Shown piece by piece: positions 54,002 to 61,178 of a stretch of DNA of 64,000 nt. Source of the DNA: CAHJXF01 sp038254545 (GTDB lineage: Bacteria > Pseudomonadota > Gammaproteobacteria > Burkholderiales > Burkholderiaceae_D); the NCBI GenBank assembly GCA_038254545.1, contig JBBSGB010000012.1:34709-98708 (forward strand), written 5' to 3'. Each line of letters opens with the position of its first letter. Position 1 is the stretch's first letter. Both the position numbers and the translations under genes were made by a program. The notes under the pieces were generated by a model that worked only from the letters and a program-made list of their open reading frames with translations, ran no database searches and was not told the DNA's origin.

Positions 54002-54645
54002 GAGTTGCGCACCGGTAGGTATCGCCGGATGGTGTCGACGACTTCCGGGCGATCCCATTCAGCCGGCCCGGTATAGCGCGCAACCTCGCGGCCTTCCGGG
54101 TCGATCAGCAACGTCGTCGGGACCCCGACGATGCCGAGCTGGGCCTGCGCCTCGGTCGTGGCGTCGACGTAAATCGCCAGCGCCTTTATGTTGATCTCAT
54201 CGTAAAAACTCTTGACAGCGGCTTGACCACCTCGATCGATCGATAGCGCGACGACCTCGAAATTCTTGCTGCCAAGCTGTGACTGCAGGCGATCCAGCGT
54301 CGGCATTTCCTTGCGGCACGGCCCGCACCAAGTCGCCCAGATGTTGAGCAATACCACCTTGCCGCGAAAGTCGGCCAGCCTGCGTTTCTCGCCTTTGCCA
54401 TCCTCGAATTTCACATCGGCGATTAGTTGCGCCGAGGCGTGCGGAGTGAAGGCAAAGTCGCGCTGAGCAACAGCGATCGGACCGACCCCGGGCATCGCAA
54501 CGCTCACGTGGGTACGCAGCGACCACCAGATACCGATCGCCGAGACGGCAAGCACCAGCATGCCCAAGGCAGCAACGCCGGCCCTGTAGCTTCGAGCCCT
54601 ACCCTTGCGAAGAGGGTCGTTCGGATCGGGACCCGGAATATTCAT
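53998..54645 (-). CDS. TlpA-family thiol-disulfide reductase
   Basis: A 215-residue membrane-anchored thioredoxin-fold protein. Helix RAGVAALGMLVLAVSAIGIWW (residues ~21-42) anchors it with the rest in the periplasm. WATWCGPCRKEMP carries the active-site CGPC, and VGVPTTLLIDPEG the cis-Pro. It probably keeps Cys of periplasmic copper proteins reduced, with electrons from CcdA. Four-base overlaps link it to the oxidase and to the dsbE-like gene. Confidence 0.92.
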   Translation of the reverse strand: MNIPGPDPNDPLRKGRARSYRAGVAALGMLVLAVSAIGIWWSLRTHVSVAMPGVGPIAVAQRDFAFTPHASAQLIADVKFEDGKGEKRRLADFRGKVVLLNIWATWCGPCRKEMPTLDRLQSQLGSKNFEVVALSIDRGGQAAVKSFYDEINIKALAIYVDATTEAQAQLGIVGVPTTLLIDPEGREVARYTGPAEWDRPEVVDTIRRYLPVRNS

Positions 54646-55241
54646 GGCGAACCTCCGTCAAGTCTGCGAATCAGGGGCAACAGGGTCTGCGTCCAGACCG
54701 CCGGCGTGATCGCGCCGATGTGCTTGTAAGCGATCCGGCCTTGGCGGTCGATGACGAACGTTTCCGGGACGCCGTACACACCCCAGTCGATCGCCACCCG
54801 CCCATCGAGATCGGCGCCGGTGCGCGTGTACGGGTCGCCCTTCTCGTCCAACCAGCGCGCGGCATCGTCCGGTTGATCCTTGTAGTTGAGGCCCTGGATG
54901 GAAACGCGACCCTCGCGTTTGATCTGCATCAATAGCGGATGCTCCTCCCGACAGGCGACGCACCACGAGGCGAACACGTTGACCAGCGACACTTCGCCTC
55001 TCAGGTCAGCGGTCGCAAGACCCAGCGTCCGCCCGCGCACCGCCGGCAACGCAAAATCGGAAACCGGTTTACCAATCAGCGGCGAAGGGATTTCCCGCGG
55101 ATCACGCCTCAAGCCAATCGCAAGAAAGACCGCGATGCCGGCAAAGACGAGCAGAGGAATGAGCAGTGCCATAGAACGCGTCCGCAAAGCAGATGGCGCG
55201 ATGCGTGGCCTCGACTCTTGCTCTTGCGTAGGCACCTGCAT
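54642..55241 (-). CDS. DsbE/CcmG-type thiol:disulfide interchange protein
   Basis: A 199-residue anchored thioredoxin-fold protein. MALLIPLLVFAGIAVFLAIGLRRDPREIPSPLIGKPVSDFALP is the standard CcmG/DsbE opening; FASWCVACREEHPLL holds the active-site CVAC and YGVPETFVIDRQGRIAYKHIG the CcmG-specific loop. Start is uncertain: ATG at 55241 gives a basic N-terminus, ATG at 55172 starts at the helix itself. The frame is open further upstream across the relic at 55348-55604 but is not part of this gene. No other ccm genes are nearby. Confidence 0.88.
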   Translation of the reverse strand: MQVPTQEQESRPRIAPSALRTRSMALLIPLLVFAGIAVFLAIGLRRDPREIPSPLIGKPVSDFALPAVRGRTLGLATADLRGEVSLVNVFASWCVACREEHPLLMQIKREGRVSIQGLNYKDQPDDAARWLDEKGDPYTRTGADLDGRVAIDWGVYGVPETFVIDRQGRIAYKHIGAITPAVWTQTLLPLIRRLDGGSP

Positions 55242-55347
55242 TACGGACACTCGATCTTGATCAATGCGCCGGATGTCACCAGGGTCCGCGAAGACGATTT
55301 GTACGCGGCGCGCGGCGGCGGCCCGTGACGAGTGCCATTGCCGACTC

Positions 55348-55604
55348 TCATGGTCGAGTCGCCTTCGGCGCATCGCGCAGCAACAGCTCGAGGTCGTGCA
55401 CCATCGCATTGAGCCAGATATTTGGTCCCATGAAGAGGCGCAAACGACCTTGGCTGTTGAACACGAAAATTCCGCTGCTGTGATAGGCCCCCGCAACCGG
55501 TTGTCGGGTACGGTTGCACGGACCCATGCATCGCGAACCTCCAAATCCGGAGCCGCTAGCGCGGGCGAGACGAAGGAGAAAACGGCGGCGGTCGCCACCG
55601 CCAC
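55348..55604 (-). pseudogene. Fused relic: PCu(A)C copper chaperone N-terminus joined to SCO1/SenC C-terminus
   Basis: From the GTG at 55604 the frame gives AVFSFVSPALAAPDLEVRDAWVRATVP, a signal peptide and the first strand of a PCu(A)C copper chaperone. Here one base is missing: the next frame continues QPVAGAY, the family's next motif. Immediately after that, the same frame reads HSSGIFVFNSQGRLRLFMG and ends with MVHDLELLL, the last ~40 residues of a SCO1/SenC protein. The metal site of neither protein remains. So two adjacent genes were fused by a deletion and the first part was frameshifted. It lies between the DUF411 and dsbE-like genes. Confidence 0.72.
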
Positions 55605-55659
55605 GCCTAACCGTGATCGAGGTCATCGGATATTGGTCGCGTGGGCGAAAGAGACACGC

Positions 55660-56094
55660 TTAAAACGTCGCGAAGATTCGCGGCGACGCTGTTGCCTCCA
55701 GGTAATAGACGTTGATCGGCCCCTTCTTGGCGCCCGGCATGCCTGGCGCTCCGACCGGCATGCCCGGAACGGATAAGCCCTTCATCGGCCGATGCTCGTC
55801 GATCGCGCGCTTGATGTATTCCGCCGGGATCAGCCCTTCGAAAACGTAACTCCCGATGACGGCGGTGTGACAACCCGCCAATCTTTCCGGAACCGCATAT
55901 TTGTCATGGATCGGGGCTGCATTGAAAGTGTCGATCAGCGTGACGTCGAAGCCGTTGCTCTTGAGATATTGGGCATAGACGTCGCAGCAGCCGCAGTTGG
56001 GATTGCGGTAAACCTTCACCGGGATATTCGCCGCGAGGGCCGGCATTGAAAATGCGACGGCAAGCGTGATCACTACTGGTTTCCAATAGCGCAT
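55660..56094 (-). CDS. DUF411 family metal-binding protein
   Basis: A 144-residue exported protein. Signal peptide MRYWKPVVITLAVAFSMPALA; then KVYRNPNCGCCDVYAQYL (Cys34, Cys36, Cys37), the CGCC-type motif of the DUF411 family, and LAGCHTAVIGSYVFEGLIPAEYIKRAIDE with a fourth Cys. Family members accompany copper resistance genes and are taken to bind copper. A Pro/Gly/Met-rich segment (SVPGMPVGAPGMPGAKKG) follows. The start ATG is well placed before the signal. Confidence 0.92.
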   Translation of the reverse strand: MRYWKPVVITLAVAFSMPALAANIPVKVYRNPNCGCCDVYAQYLKSNGFDVTLIDTFNAAPIHDKYAVPERLAGCHTAVIGSYVFEGLIPAEYIKRAIDEHRPMKGLSVPGMPVGAPGMPGAKKGPINVYYLEATASPRIFATF

Positions 56095-56154
56095 GGTCGT
56101 GCTCCTTCTTTGGTTATGGATCGGTGCGTCGTTTGGCGGTCGAAACCATGCGAG

Positions 56155-56613
56155 TCATGGCGCCTCCGGCGGGAATGGCTGGCGCCGGCTTTCGTTCTTC
56201 TGGAACTGCCGTTGCTCGGATGTCCAGAGGGTTTTCAGATAGCTGATCACGGCGATCGTCTCGCGGCGCGAGAGTTGCCCTTGGAACGCGGGCATGGTCA
56301 GGCGCTGGGTTTTGTTGAATGGATCCCGCCAACCGTGCTGCACGATCTGGTACAGCATGGCGTCGGAATGCTTCCACGTATGTCCTTCAGAATCGTGGGG
56401 TGGCGCAGGCAGCTCGCCTTGTCGATCCGGCCGCTGCCATGTGGGCGACCCTTCGCCCCGCGCACCGTGACACGATGCGCAGGATTGTTGATAGACGGCA
56501 CGGCCGGCATTGATGAGCGCAGGGCCGGACGGCGATGCCATGACGCCGGTGAACGTGGCGCTCGCGACCATGCCGCTCAGCCCCACGATCGCGTTGACCA
56601 AGACGCTACGCAT
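56155..56613 (-). CDS. c-type cytochrome
   Basis: A 152-residue exported monohaem cytochrome. Signal helix VNAIVGLSGMVASATFTGVMA, haem motif CASCHG at residues 45-50, and a probable Met ligand in LTMPAFQGQLSRRETIAVISYLKTLW, the typical C-terminal helix. The ATG at 56613 overlaps the stop of the BNR-protein gene by eight bases. It could accept electrons from the multicopper oxidase pathway or its partner; the link is inferred from operon membership. Confidence 0.92.
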   Translation of the reverse strand: MRSVLVNAIVGLSGMVASATFTGVMASPSGPALINAGRAVYQQSCASCHGARGEGSPTWQRPDRQGELPAPPHDSEGHTWKHSDAMLYQIVQHGWRDPFNKTQRLTMPAFQGQLSRRETIAVISYLKTLWTSEQRQFQKNESRRQPFPPEAP

Positions 56614-57481
56614 CGACGCGACGCCAGGTCTTGCCATGGTCGGCGCTGCGAAATAGCTCGCCTTTGCCGGCCGTGGCATACAGCACTTCCGCTGGGGTCA
56701 CGAGAAGCGCAGTGATGTCAGGGCCGGGAGACGGCAGTCGCGACCATGCTTCGCCGCCATCTGCGCTGACGAACAATCCCTCCCCGGTGGCTGCGTAAAC
56801 CTGCTTGGGGTGCCGGGGATCGTAGGCGACGGCGGTCACCGTATGCTCGAGGCCACCCGCATCACGCCAGCCGCAGAAGCAGTCCATCGAGCGGCCGACG
56901 CCCTTGCCGGTAGCCGCGAAAAACCAGCCGGTCTGCATGCTTCCGGGCATGTTCGAATGGATCAACTGCCGAACTTTTTCCCGCGGGCCGGCATCCATCA
57001 ATGTCCAGTGGCCGCCCGCGTCTTTGCTACGGAAGATGCCATGTCCCGACACATCAACGTAGAGCGTATTCGGCTGATCCGCATGCGACGTCAGAGCGAC
57101 AACCTCGTGGGTCGGCAGGCCGTCGTTTTTCGCAACCCAAGTTCGTCCGCCATCGGCAGTACGTCGCACGCCGATCCCTGGACCGGCCACGTAAAGAACG
57201 CCCTGGCTGTGCGCGGGAATGGCGAGCGCGACGATGCGGCCGCGCTCGACCGCTTGCGGCAGGCCGATGGCCTTCCAGTCCCGACCTTCGTTGGTGCTGC
57301 GATAGATTGCCCGGGGATAAACTTTGACGAGGCTGTGGCTACCCGTATCAAATCCGAGCGCGACGATCTCTTCGCGCGGTTGACCAACGTCGCCGGCGGC
57401 CGCAACGCTGCCGATCGCGAACAACCCGCCGAGCAATGCGCTTGCCGCGACGCGAAGACGACGCCCGAAACAACTCACCAT
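56606..57481 (-). CDS. BNR/YCF48-like beta-propeller exported protein
   Basis: A 291-residue protein with signal peptide (LRVAASALLGGLFAIGSVAAA). It contains repeated Asp-box-type units: IYRSTNEGRDWKAIG, VRRTADGGRTWVAKNDG, IFRSKDAGGHWTLMD, LFVSADGGEAWSRLP and LFRSADHGKTWRRVD, spaced as in sialidase/YCF48-like propellers. DCFCGW has two close Cys. There is no sialidase catalytic set, so a scaffold or assembly role is more likely. ATG at 57481 is used; a TTG at 57490 would overlap the previous stop. It is translated just before the cytochrome. Confidence 0.82.
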   Translation of the reverse strand: MVSCFGRRLRVAASALLGGLFAIGSVAAAGDVGQPREEIVALGFDTGSHSLVKVYPRAIYRSTNEGRDWKAIGLPQAVERGRIVALAIPAHSQGVLYVAGPGIGVRRTADGGRTWVAKNDGLPTHEVVALTSHADQPNTLYVDVSGHGIFRSKDAGGHWTLMDAGPREKVRQLIHSNMPGSMQTGWFFAATGKGVGRSMDCFCGWRDAGGLEHTVTAVAYDPRHPKQVYAATGEGLFVSADGGEAWSRLPSPGPDITALLVTPAEVLYATAGKGELFRSADHGKTWRRVDA

Positions 57482-57486
57482 GATGC

Positions 57487-57837
57487 TCAACGAGCACCCC
57501 CCTTTTCATCCTTGATCCGGTCGGCGTACCTGCCAAGGATTTCGCCCGTCTTCTGCATCATCTCGGCCTGCATCTGCATCTGCAGCTTCTCATTGCCGGC
57601 GGGCAACTGCGGCATCGTTGCGCTGCTCATCATCTGCCTGCACCCCTGCATCATGTCCATCATTCCGCCGCCCATCATTCCGCCACGCATCATTCCATGG
57701 TCGGTGTCCATCTTTTCCATGCCGGGCATGTTCCCTGCCGGTTGACCGCCTTGCTTCTTGTCGGCGGTAGCGGCGAGGCTGCTTGCGCTCACCAGTGTTG
57801 CGAGCACAAGCGTTATCAACATCGGTTTAGGCTGCAT
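57487..57837 (-). CDS. Met-rich exported protein, first gene of the minus-strand copper operon
   Basis: A 116-residue protein with signal peptide MQPKPMLITLVLATLVSASSLAA. Residues ~37-95 hold about 18 Met in repeats such as GMMRGGMMGGGMMDMMQG and LQMQMQAEMMQ, plus one Cys and one His, a composition suited to Cu(I). The C-terminus is a charged helix (GEILGRYADRIKDEK). No named family is certain. It probably acts as a periplasmic copper sponge or chaperone feeding the oxidase. Confidence 0.75.
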   Translation of the reverse strand: MQPKPMLITLVLATLVSASSLAATADKKQGGQPAGNMPGMEKMDTDHGMMRGGMMGGGMMDMMQGCRQMMSSATMPQLPAGNEKLQMQMQAEMMQKTGEILGRYADRIKDEKGGAR

Positions 57838-57936
57838 TGCGATACTCCGGTTGACCCAGCGAAGGTGTATTTAACTGAAGTCGAGCCCGCACACAGCGCG
57901 CCGTCAAGTCAACGGACGGCGCATGCAAAAAACGCA

Positions 57937-57957
57937 GACCCGTGAACTTCAGGTCAA
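57937..57957 (-). promoter_or_regulatory. Possible metal-regulator operator upstream of the minus-strand copper operon
   Basis: On the minus strand TTGACC (57957-57952) begins an imperfect dyad GACC-TGAA-G-TTCA-CG-GGTC (57955-57937), with the exact core TGAAGTTCA. MerR-type metal regulators bind such dyads between widely spaced promoter boxes. No good -10 box follows, and no MerR gene is in the window, so this is tentative. Confidence 0.25.
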
Positions 57958-58055
57958 CCACTGCAAGGGTCGAGAACTAGCCGACGACTAGATGAGTCTT
58001 GACCAAAGTGCGAACGAGTGTCGCAATCGGACCAAGGGCTGAGTTGCGATGCTGC

Positions 58056-58469
58056 CTAACTCAGGAATCGGCTAAAGAGGATATAAGCGCGAAGCGGAGG
58101 TCCCACCGAGTGGGTGGGAGCTGAGATCGGTGCCAACGATGCGTCAAGGACGACCATCGGACGATCACAAGGAGGTGGGGCCAAATCAAACAGGGGCGGC
58201 GTGGCAGAGGCGAGGACAATCCTATCCATTCCGCCGAGGGCGGTAAGGCATGTGCTTTCAGGAATCGCGGTGGCTTCGCAGCACGGACGCGAGTCCGCAA
58301 CCGCTATTGTGACTTCCGCCGCTCGAACGAGTGCATGCGCGACATGACCGTTCGGCGCGTCGCCCGTCATAACAGCGCGGCAGACTTGGCCGGCCAGGGC
58401 AAGTTGAGTGGTTAATAGCAGTACCACGGTCAACGCGGCACGGCCAAGACGCTTACGCAGGAAGGGCAT
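58056..58469 (-). CDS. Small exported Cys-containing protein, same plan as the protein at 44038
   Basis: From the ATG at 58469 this is a 137-residue protein: basic start MPFLRKRLGRAALTVVLLL, signal peptide to ALAGQ, then Cys in QVCRAV, RPCCEAT and STCLTAL, and a Pro-rich C-terminal third (FDLAPPPCDRP, SVGPPLRAYILFSRFLS). It shares with the protein at 44038-44463 the signal, Cys pairs, length and final RFLS. Function unknown. It borders the cusA relic, as the other copy borders the intact cus operon. Confidence 0.6.
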   Translation of the reverse strand: MPFLRKRLGRAALTVVLLLTTQLALAGQVCRAVMTGDAPNGHVAHALVRAAEVTIAVADSRPCCEATAIPESTCLTALGGMDRIVLASATPPLFDLAPPPCDRPMVVLDASLAPISAPTHSVGPPLRAYILFSRFLS

Positions 58470-58754
58470 TATCCGTAGCTTGGTTATCTGGGACAGACCC
58501 AAAAGCAGTGCTTGGAATAGTAGCAGCGCGACATGCAAGTAAAACGATTCCTGTTTCAGGCCGTATTACCACGCGTGAGGATGACCGCACCTATCGCGGT
58601 AAGTTCAACAGCTTCCAACCTGTAGGCGCGATTGCGATAGGCAACGTCGCCGATGGGGTGCATATTTCGCCGCTGACCGAAGATCCGGTGGGAGCAGAAA
58701 AGGAACGAACGAACATGATGGATATGAATATGGGCATGGGCATGAGCGAAGAAT

Positions 58755-59286
58755 GTCAAGGTAACGCCCGGTTATTCGGTCTCGTGGTCCGGACAGTTCG
58801 AATATCTCGAACGCGCCACCGGCGACACTGGTCATCATCTTCACGCTGCTGTACCTGACGTTTCGTCGCGTCGATGAAGCGCTCCTGATCATGGCGACCC
58901 TGCCGTTCGCGCTGGTCGGCGGGTTCTGGCTATTTTTCATCCTCGGTCACAACATTTCGGTGGCCAGCGGTGTGGGCTTCATCGCGCTCGCGGGAGTCGC
59001 GGCCGAGTTCGGAGTCATCATGCTGCTCTATCTGAAGCAGGCTTGGGAGGCGCGTGTCGATGCGGGGCAGACCAGCCACGACAATCTGCTCGATGCGATC
59101 CGCGAAGGCGCGGTTTTGCGGGTGCGGCCCAAGGCCATGACGGTCGCTGTCATCGTCGCCGGTCTGTTGCCGATCACGTGGAGTCACGGCACCGGCTCCG
59201 AAGTCATGCAACGCATCGCGGCGCCGATGGTCGGCGGCATGATCACCGCGCCGCTGATGTCAATGTTGGTCGTGCCGGTGGGGTAA
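58755..59286 (+). pseudogene. Decayed cusA 3' fragment
   Basis: The stretch matches cusA from about 50045 to 50603 (CusA residues ~847-1032) at high nucleotide identity by eye. It opens in frame as VKVTPGYSVSWSGQFEYLERAT, loses 23 bases at about 58818 relative to cusA, and continues in another frame as PATLVIIFTLLYLTFRRVDEALLIMATLPF and SVASGVGFIALAGVAAEFGVIMLLY. It ends at VVPVG where cusA's TAC is a TAA stop. With neither a start nor most of the pump, it cannot be functional. Confidence 0.85.
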
Positions 59287-59404
59287 CTGCTGCTCAGGCG
59301 ACGCGGAAAGCGGCACCTTCAATCCATGCCGCAAAAGCGCGTCACGCCTTCCGTCCTGAAGCACTCTTCTACCCAAACATGAGACCAAGCATGATCGCGC
59401 TGCC

Positions 59405-61072
59405 TCATGGATTCGCGGAAGACGGCGACGCAATCGCCCGGTCGACGATGCCTTGCGCTTCCCGCAAGATGCGCTGCAGGTGATCGGCGCCGCTGAAGCT
59501 TTCTGCATAGATCTTGTAGATATCTTCGGTACCTGACGGCCGTGCGGCGAACCAGCCGCTTTCCGCGATCACCTTGACGCCGCCGATCGGGGCGCCATTG
59601 CCGGGCGCGCTGCCGAGGATGCTCGTGATCGTTTCACCAGCCAGTTCGGTCGTGTCGATTCTCTGCGGCGCGAGTGCGGCAAGCTGCTTCTTCTGCAGCG
59701 GTGTCGCCGGCGCCTCGACTCGGTCAGCGACCGGATCGCCGAACTCGTGTGCGAGGGCTACATACAACTCGCCGGGGTCGCGCCCGCGGCGCGCGGTGAT
59801 CTCGGCCGAGAGCAGTGCGGCAACGATGCCATCCTTGTCCGTGGTCCAGACGGTACCGTCGCGGCGCAGGAAGGAAGCGCCCGCGCTTTCCTCGCCGCCG
59901 AAACCGAGCGACCCATCGAACAGACCGTCGGCGAACCACTTGAAGCCGACCGGCACTTCATAGAGCGTGCGTCCGAGCCGCGCGGCCACGAGGTCGATCA
60001 GGCGTGTGCTGACGACCGTCTTGCCGATCGCGGCGCTCGCCCCCCACCGCGGCCGGTGCTGAAACAGGTAATCGATCGCCACCGACAAGTAGTGGTTCGG
60101 TGCTAACAAGCCGGCGTCCGCGGTGACGATACCGTGGCGGTCGTGATCGGTGTCGCAGGCGAACGCGATGTCGAAGCGGTTCTTGATGTCGAGCAGGCGC
60201 TGCATCGCATAGGGCGACGACGGATCCATGCGGATGCGGCCATCCCAGTCGAGCGTCATGAAGCGAAACGTCGGGTCGACCTCGTCGTTGACCACGGTCA
60301 GGTCGAGCCGATAACGCTCGGCGATCCGCGCCCAGTAATGCACGCCGGCGCCGCCGAGCGGATCGACACCCATGCGGATCTTTGCGTCCCGGATCAACTC
60401 CATGTCGATGACGTTGCCGAGGTCGGCTACGTAGGTGTCGAGAAAATCGTGGCTGTGGGTCGTTGTCGCAAGCAGCGCCTGCGCATGCGTGATACGCCTT
60501 ACGCCATCGAGCGCGTGCGCGAGAAAGTCGTTGGCCGCATCCTCGATCCAACCCGTGATGTTCTCGCCGGCCGGGCCGCCATTCGGAGGGTTGTACTTGA
60601 AGCCGCCGTCGTCGGGCGGGTTGTGGGACGGCGTCACGACGATGCCATCGGCCAATCCTGACTTGCGGCCGCGGTTGTGCGAAAGGATCGCGTGCGAGAT
60701 CGCCGGCGTCGGCGTGTATTCGCCGTTCTTCGCCAACATCACGTCGACGCCGTTGGCCGCCAGCACTTCGAGCGCGCTGGCGCACGCCGGCTGCGACAGC
60801 GCATGCGTGTCGATGCCGAGGAACAGCGGCCCGTCGATGCCGTGGCCCTTGCGGTACTTGCAGATCGCCTGCGTGATTGCCAGCACATGCCATTCGTTGA
60901 ACGAGATGTCGAACGACGAGCCGCGGTGTCCCGAGGTTCCGAACACGATGCGCTGCGCCGGTACCGACGGGTCAGGAACCCCGGTGTAATACGCGGCGAC
61001 GAGCTTTGATACATCGACTAGCGACGATGGCTGCGCCGGCTTGCCGGCCAGAGGACTGATCAATTTGGCCAC
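59405..61072 (-). CDS. pgm: Phosphoglucomutase (alpha-D-glucose-phosphate-specific)
   Basis: A 555-residue phosphohexomutase that interconverts glucose-1- and glucose-6-phosphate in the cytoplasm. All family loops are there: FGTSGHRG, the phosphoserine loop VVTPSHNPPDDGG, the metal loop CDTDHDRHG, the sugar-binding GFGGEESAGASFLRRDG and the phosphate-binding ARPSGTEDIYKIYAESF. The start is a GTG (61072), preferred because the next residues (SPLAGKPAQPSSLVDVSKLVAAYYT) match the normal N-terminus. It is divergent from the EamA gene. Confidence 0.95.
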   Translation of the reverse strand: MAKLISPLAGKPAQPSSLVDVSKLVAAYYTGVPDPSVPAQRIVFGTSGHRGSSFDISFNEWHVLAITQAICKYRKGHGIDGPLFLGIDTHALSQPACASALEVLAANGVDVMLAKNGEYTPTPAISHAILSHNRGRKSGLADGIVVTPSHNPPDDGGFKYNPPNGGPAGENITGWIEDAANDFLAHALDGVRRITHAQALLATTTHSHDFLDTYVADLGNVIDMELIRDAKIRMGVDPLGGAGVHYWARIAERYRLDLTVVNDEVDPTFRFMTLDWDGRIRMDPSSPYAMQRLLDIKNRFDIAFACDTDHDRHGIVTADAGLLAPNHYLSVAIDYLFQHRPRWGASAAIGKTVVSTRLIDLVAARLGRTLYEVPVGFKWFADGLFDGSLGFGGEESAGASFLRRDGTVWTTDKDGIVAALLSAEITARRGRDPGELYVALAHEFGDPVADRVEAPATPLQKKQLAALAPQRIDTTELAGETITSILGSAPGNGAPIGGVKVIAESGWFAARPSGTEDIYKIYAESFSGADHLQRILREAQGIVDRAIASPSSANP

Positions 61073-61178
61073 GGTGTCAGAACCGTTGCCGAGGGTCGAA
61101 GTCTCATGGGCGCTTTCGTTGAAGTTGTAATCGTATTCTCGTGCTCTCGCCTAACGAGCCGACCACCAAGGACAAATA

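Noticed and set aside
57838..58055. Possible small RNA or gene in the 218-base gap before the Met-rich gene.
   Set aside because: No open frame with a ribosome site, no terminator hairpin and no RNA fold was recognisable; only the tentative dyad was kept.
58891..59286. A free-standing small membrane protein of 131 residues.
   Set aside because: It is only the last part of a CusA copy with deletion and premature stop, so it was scored as a relic.
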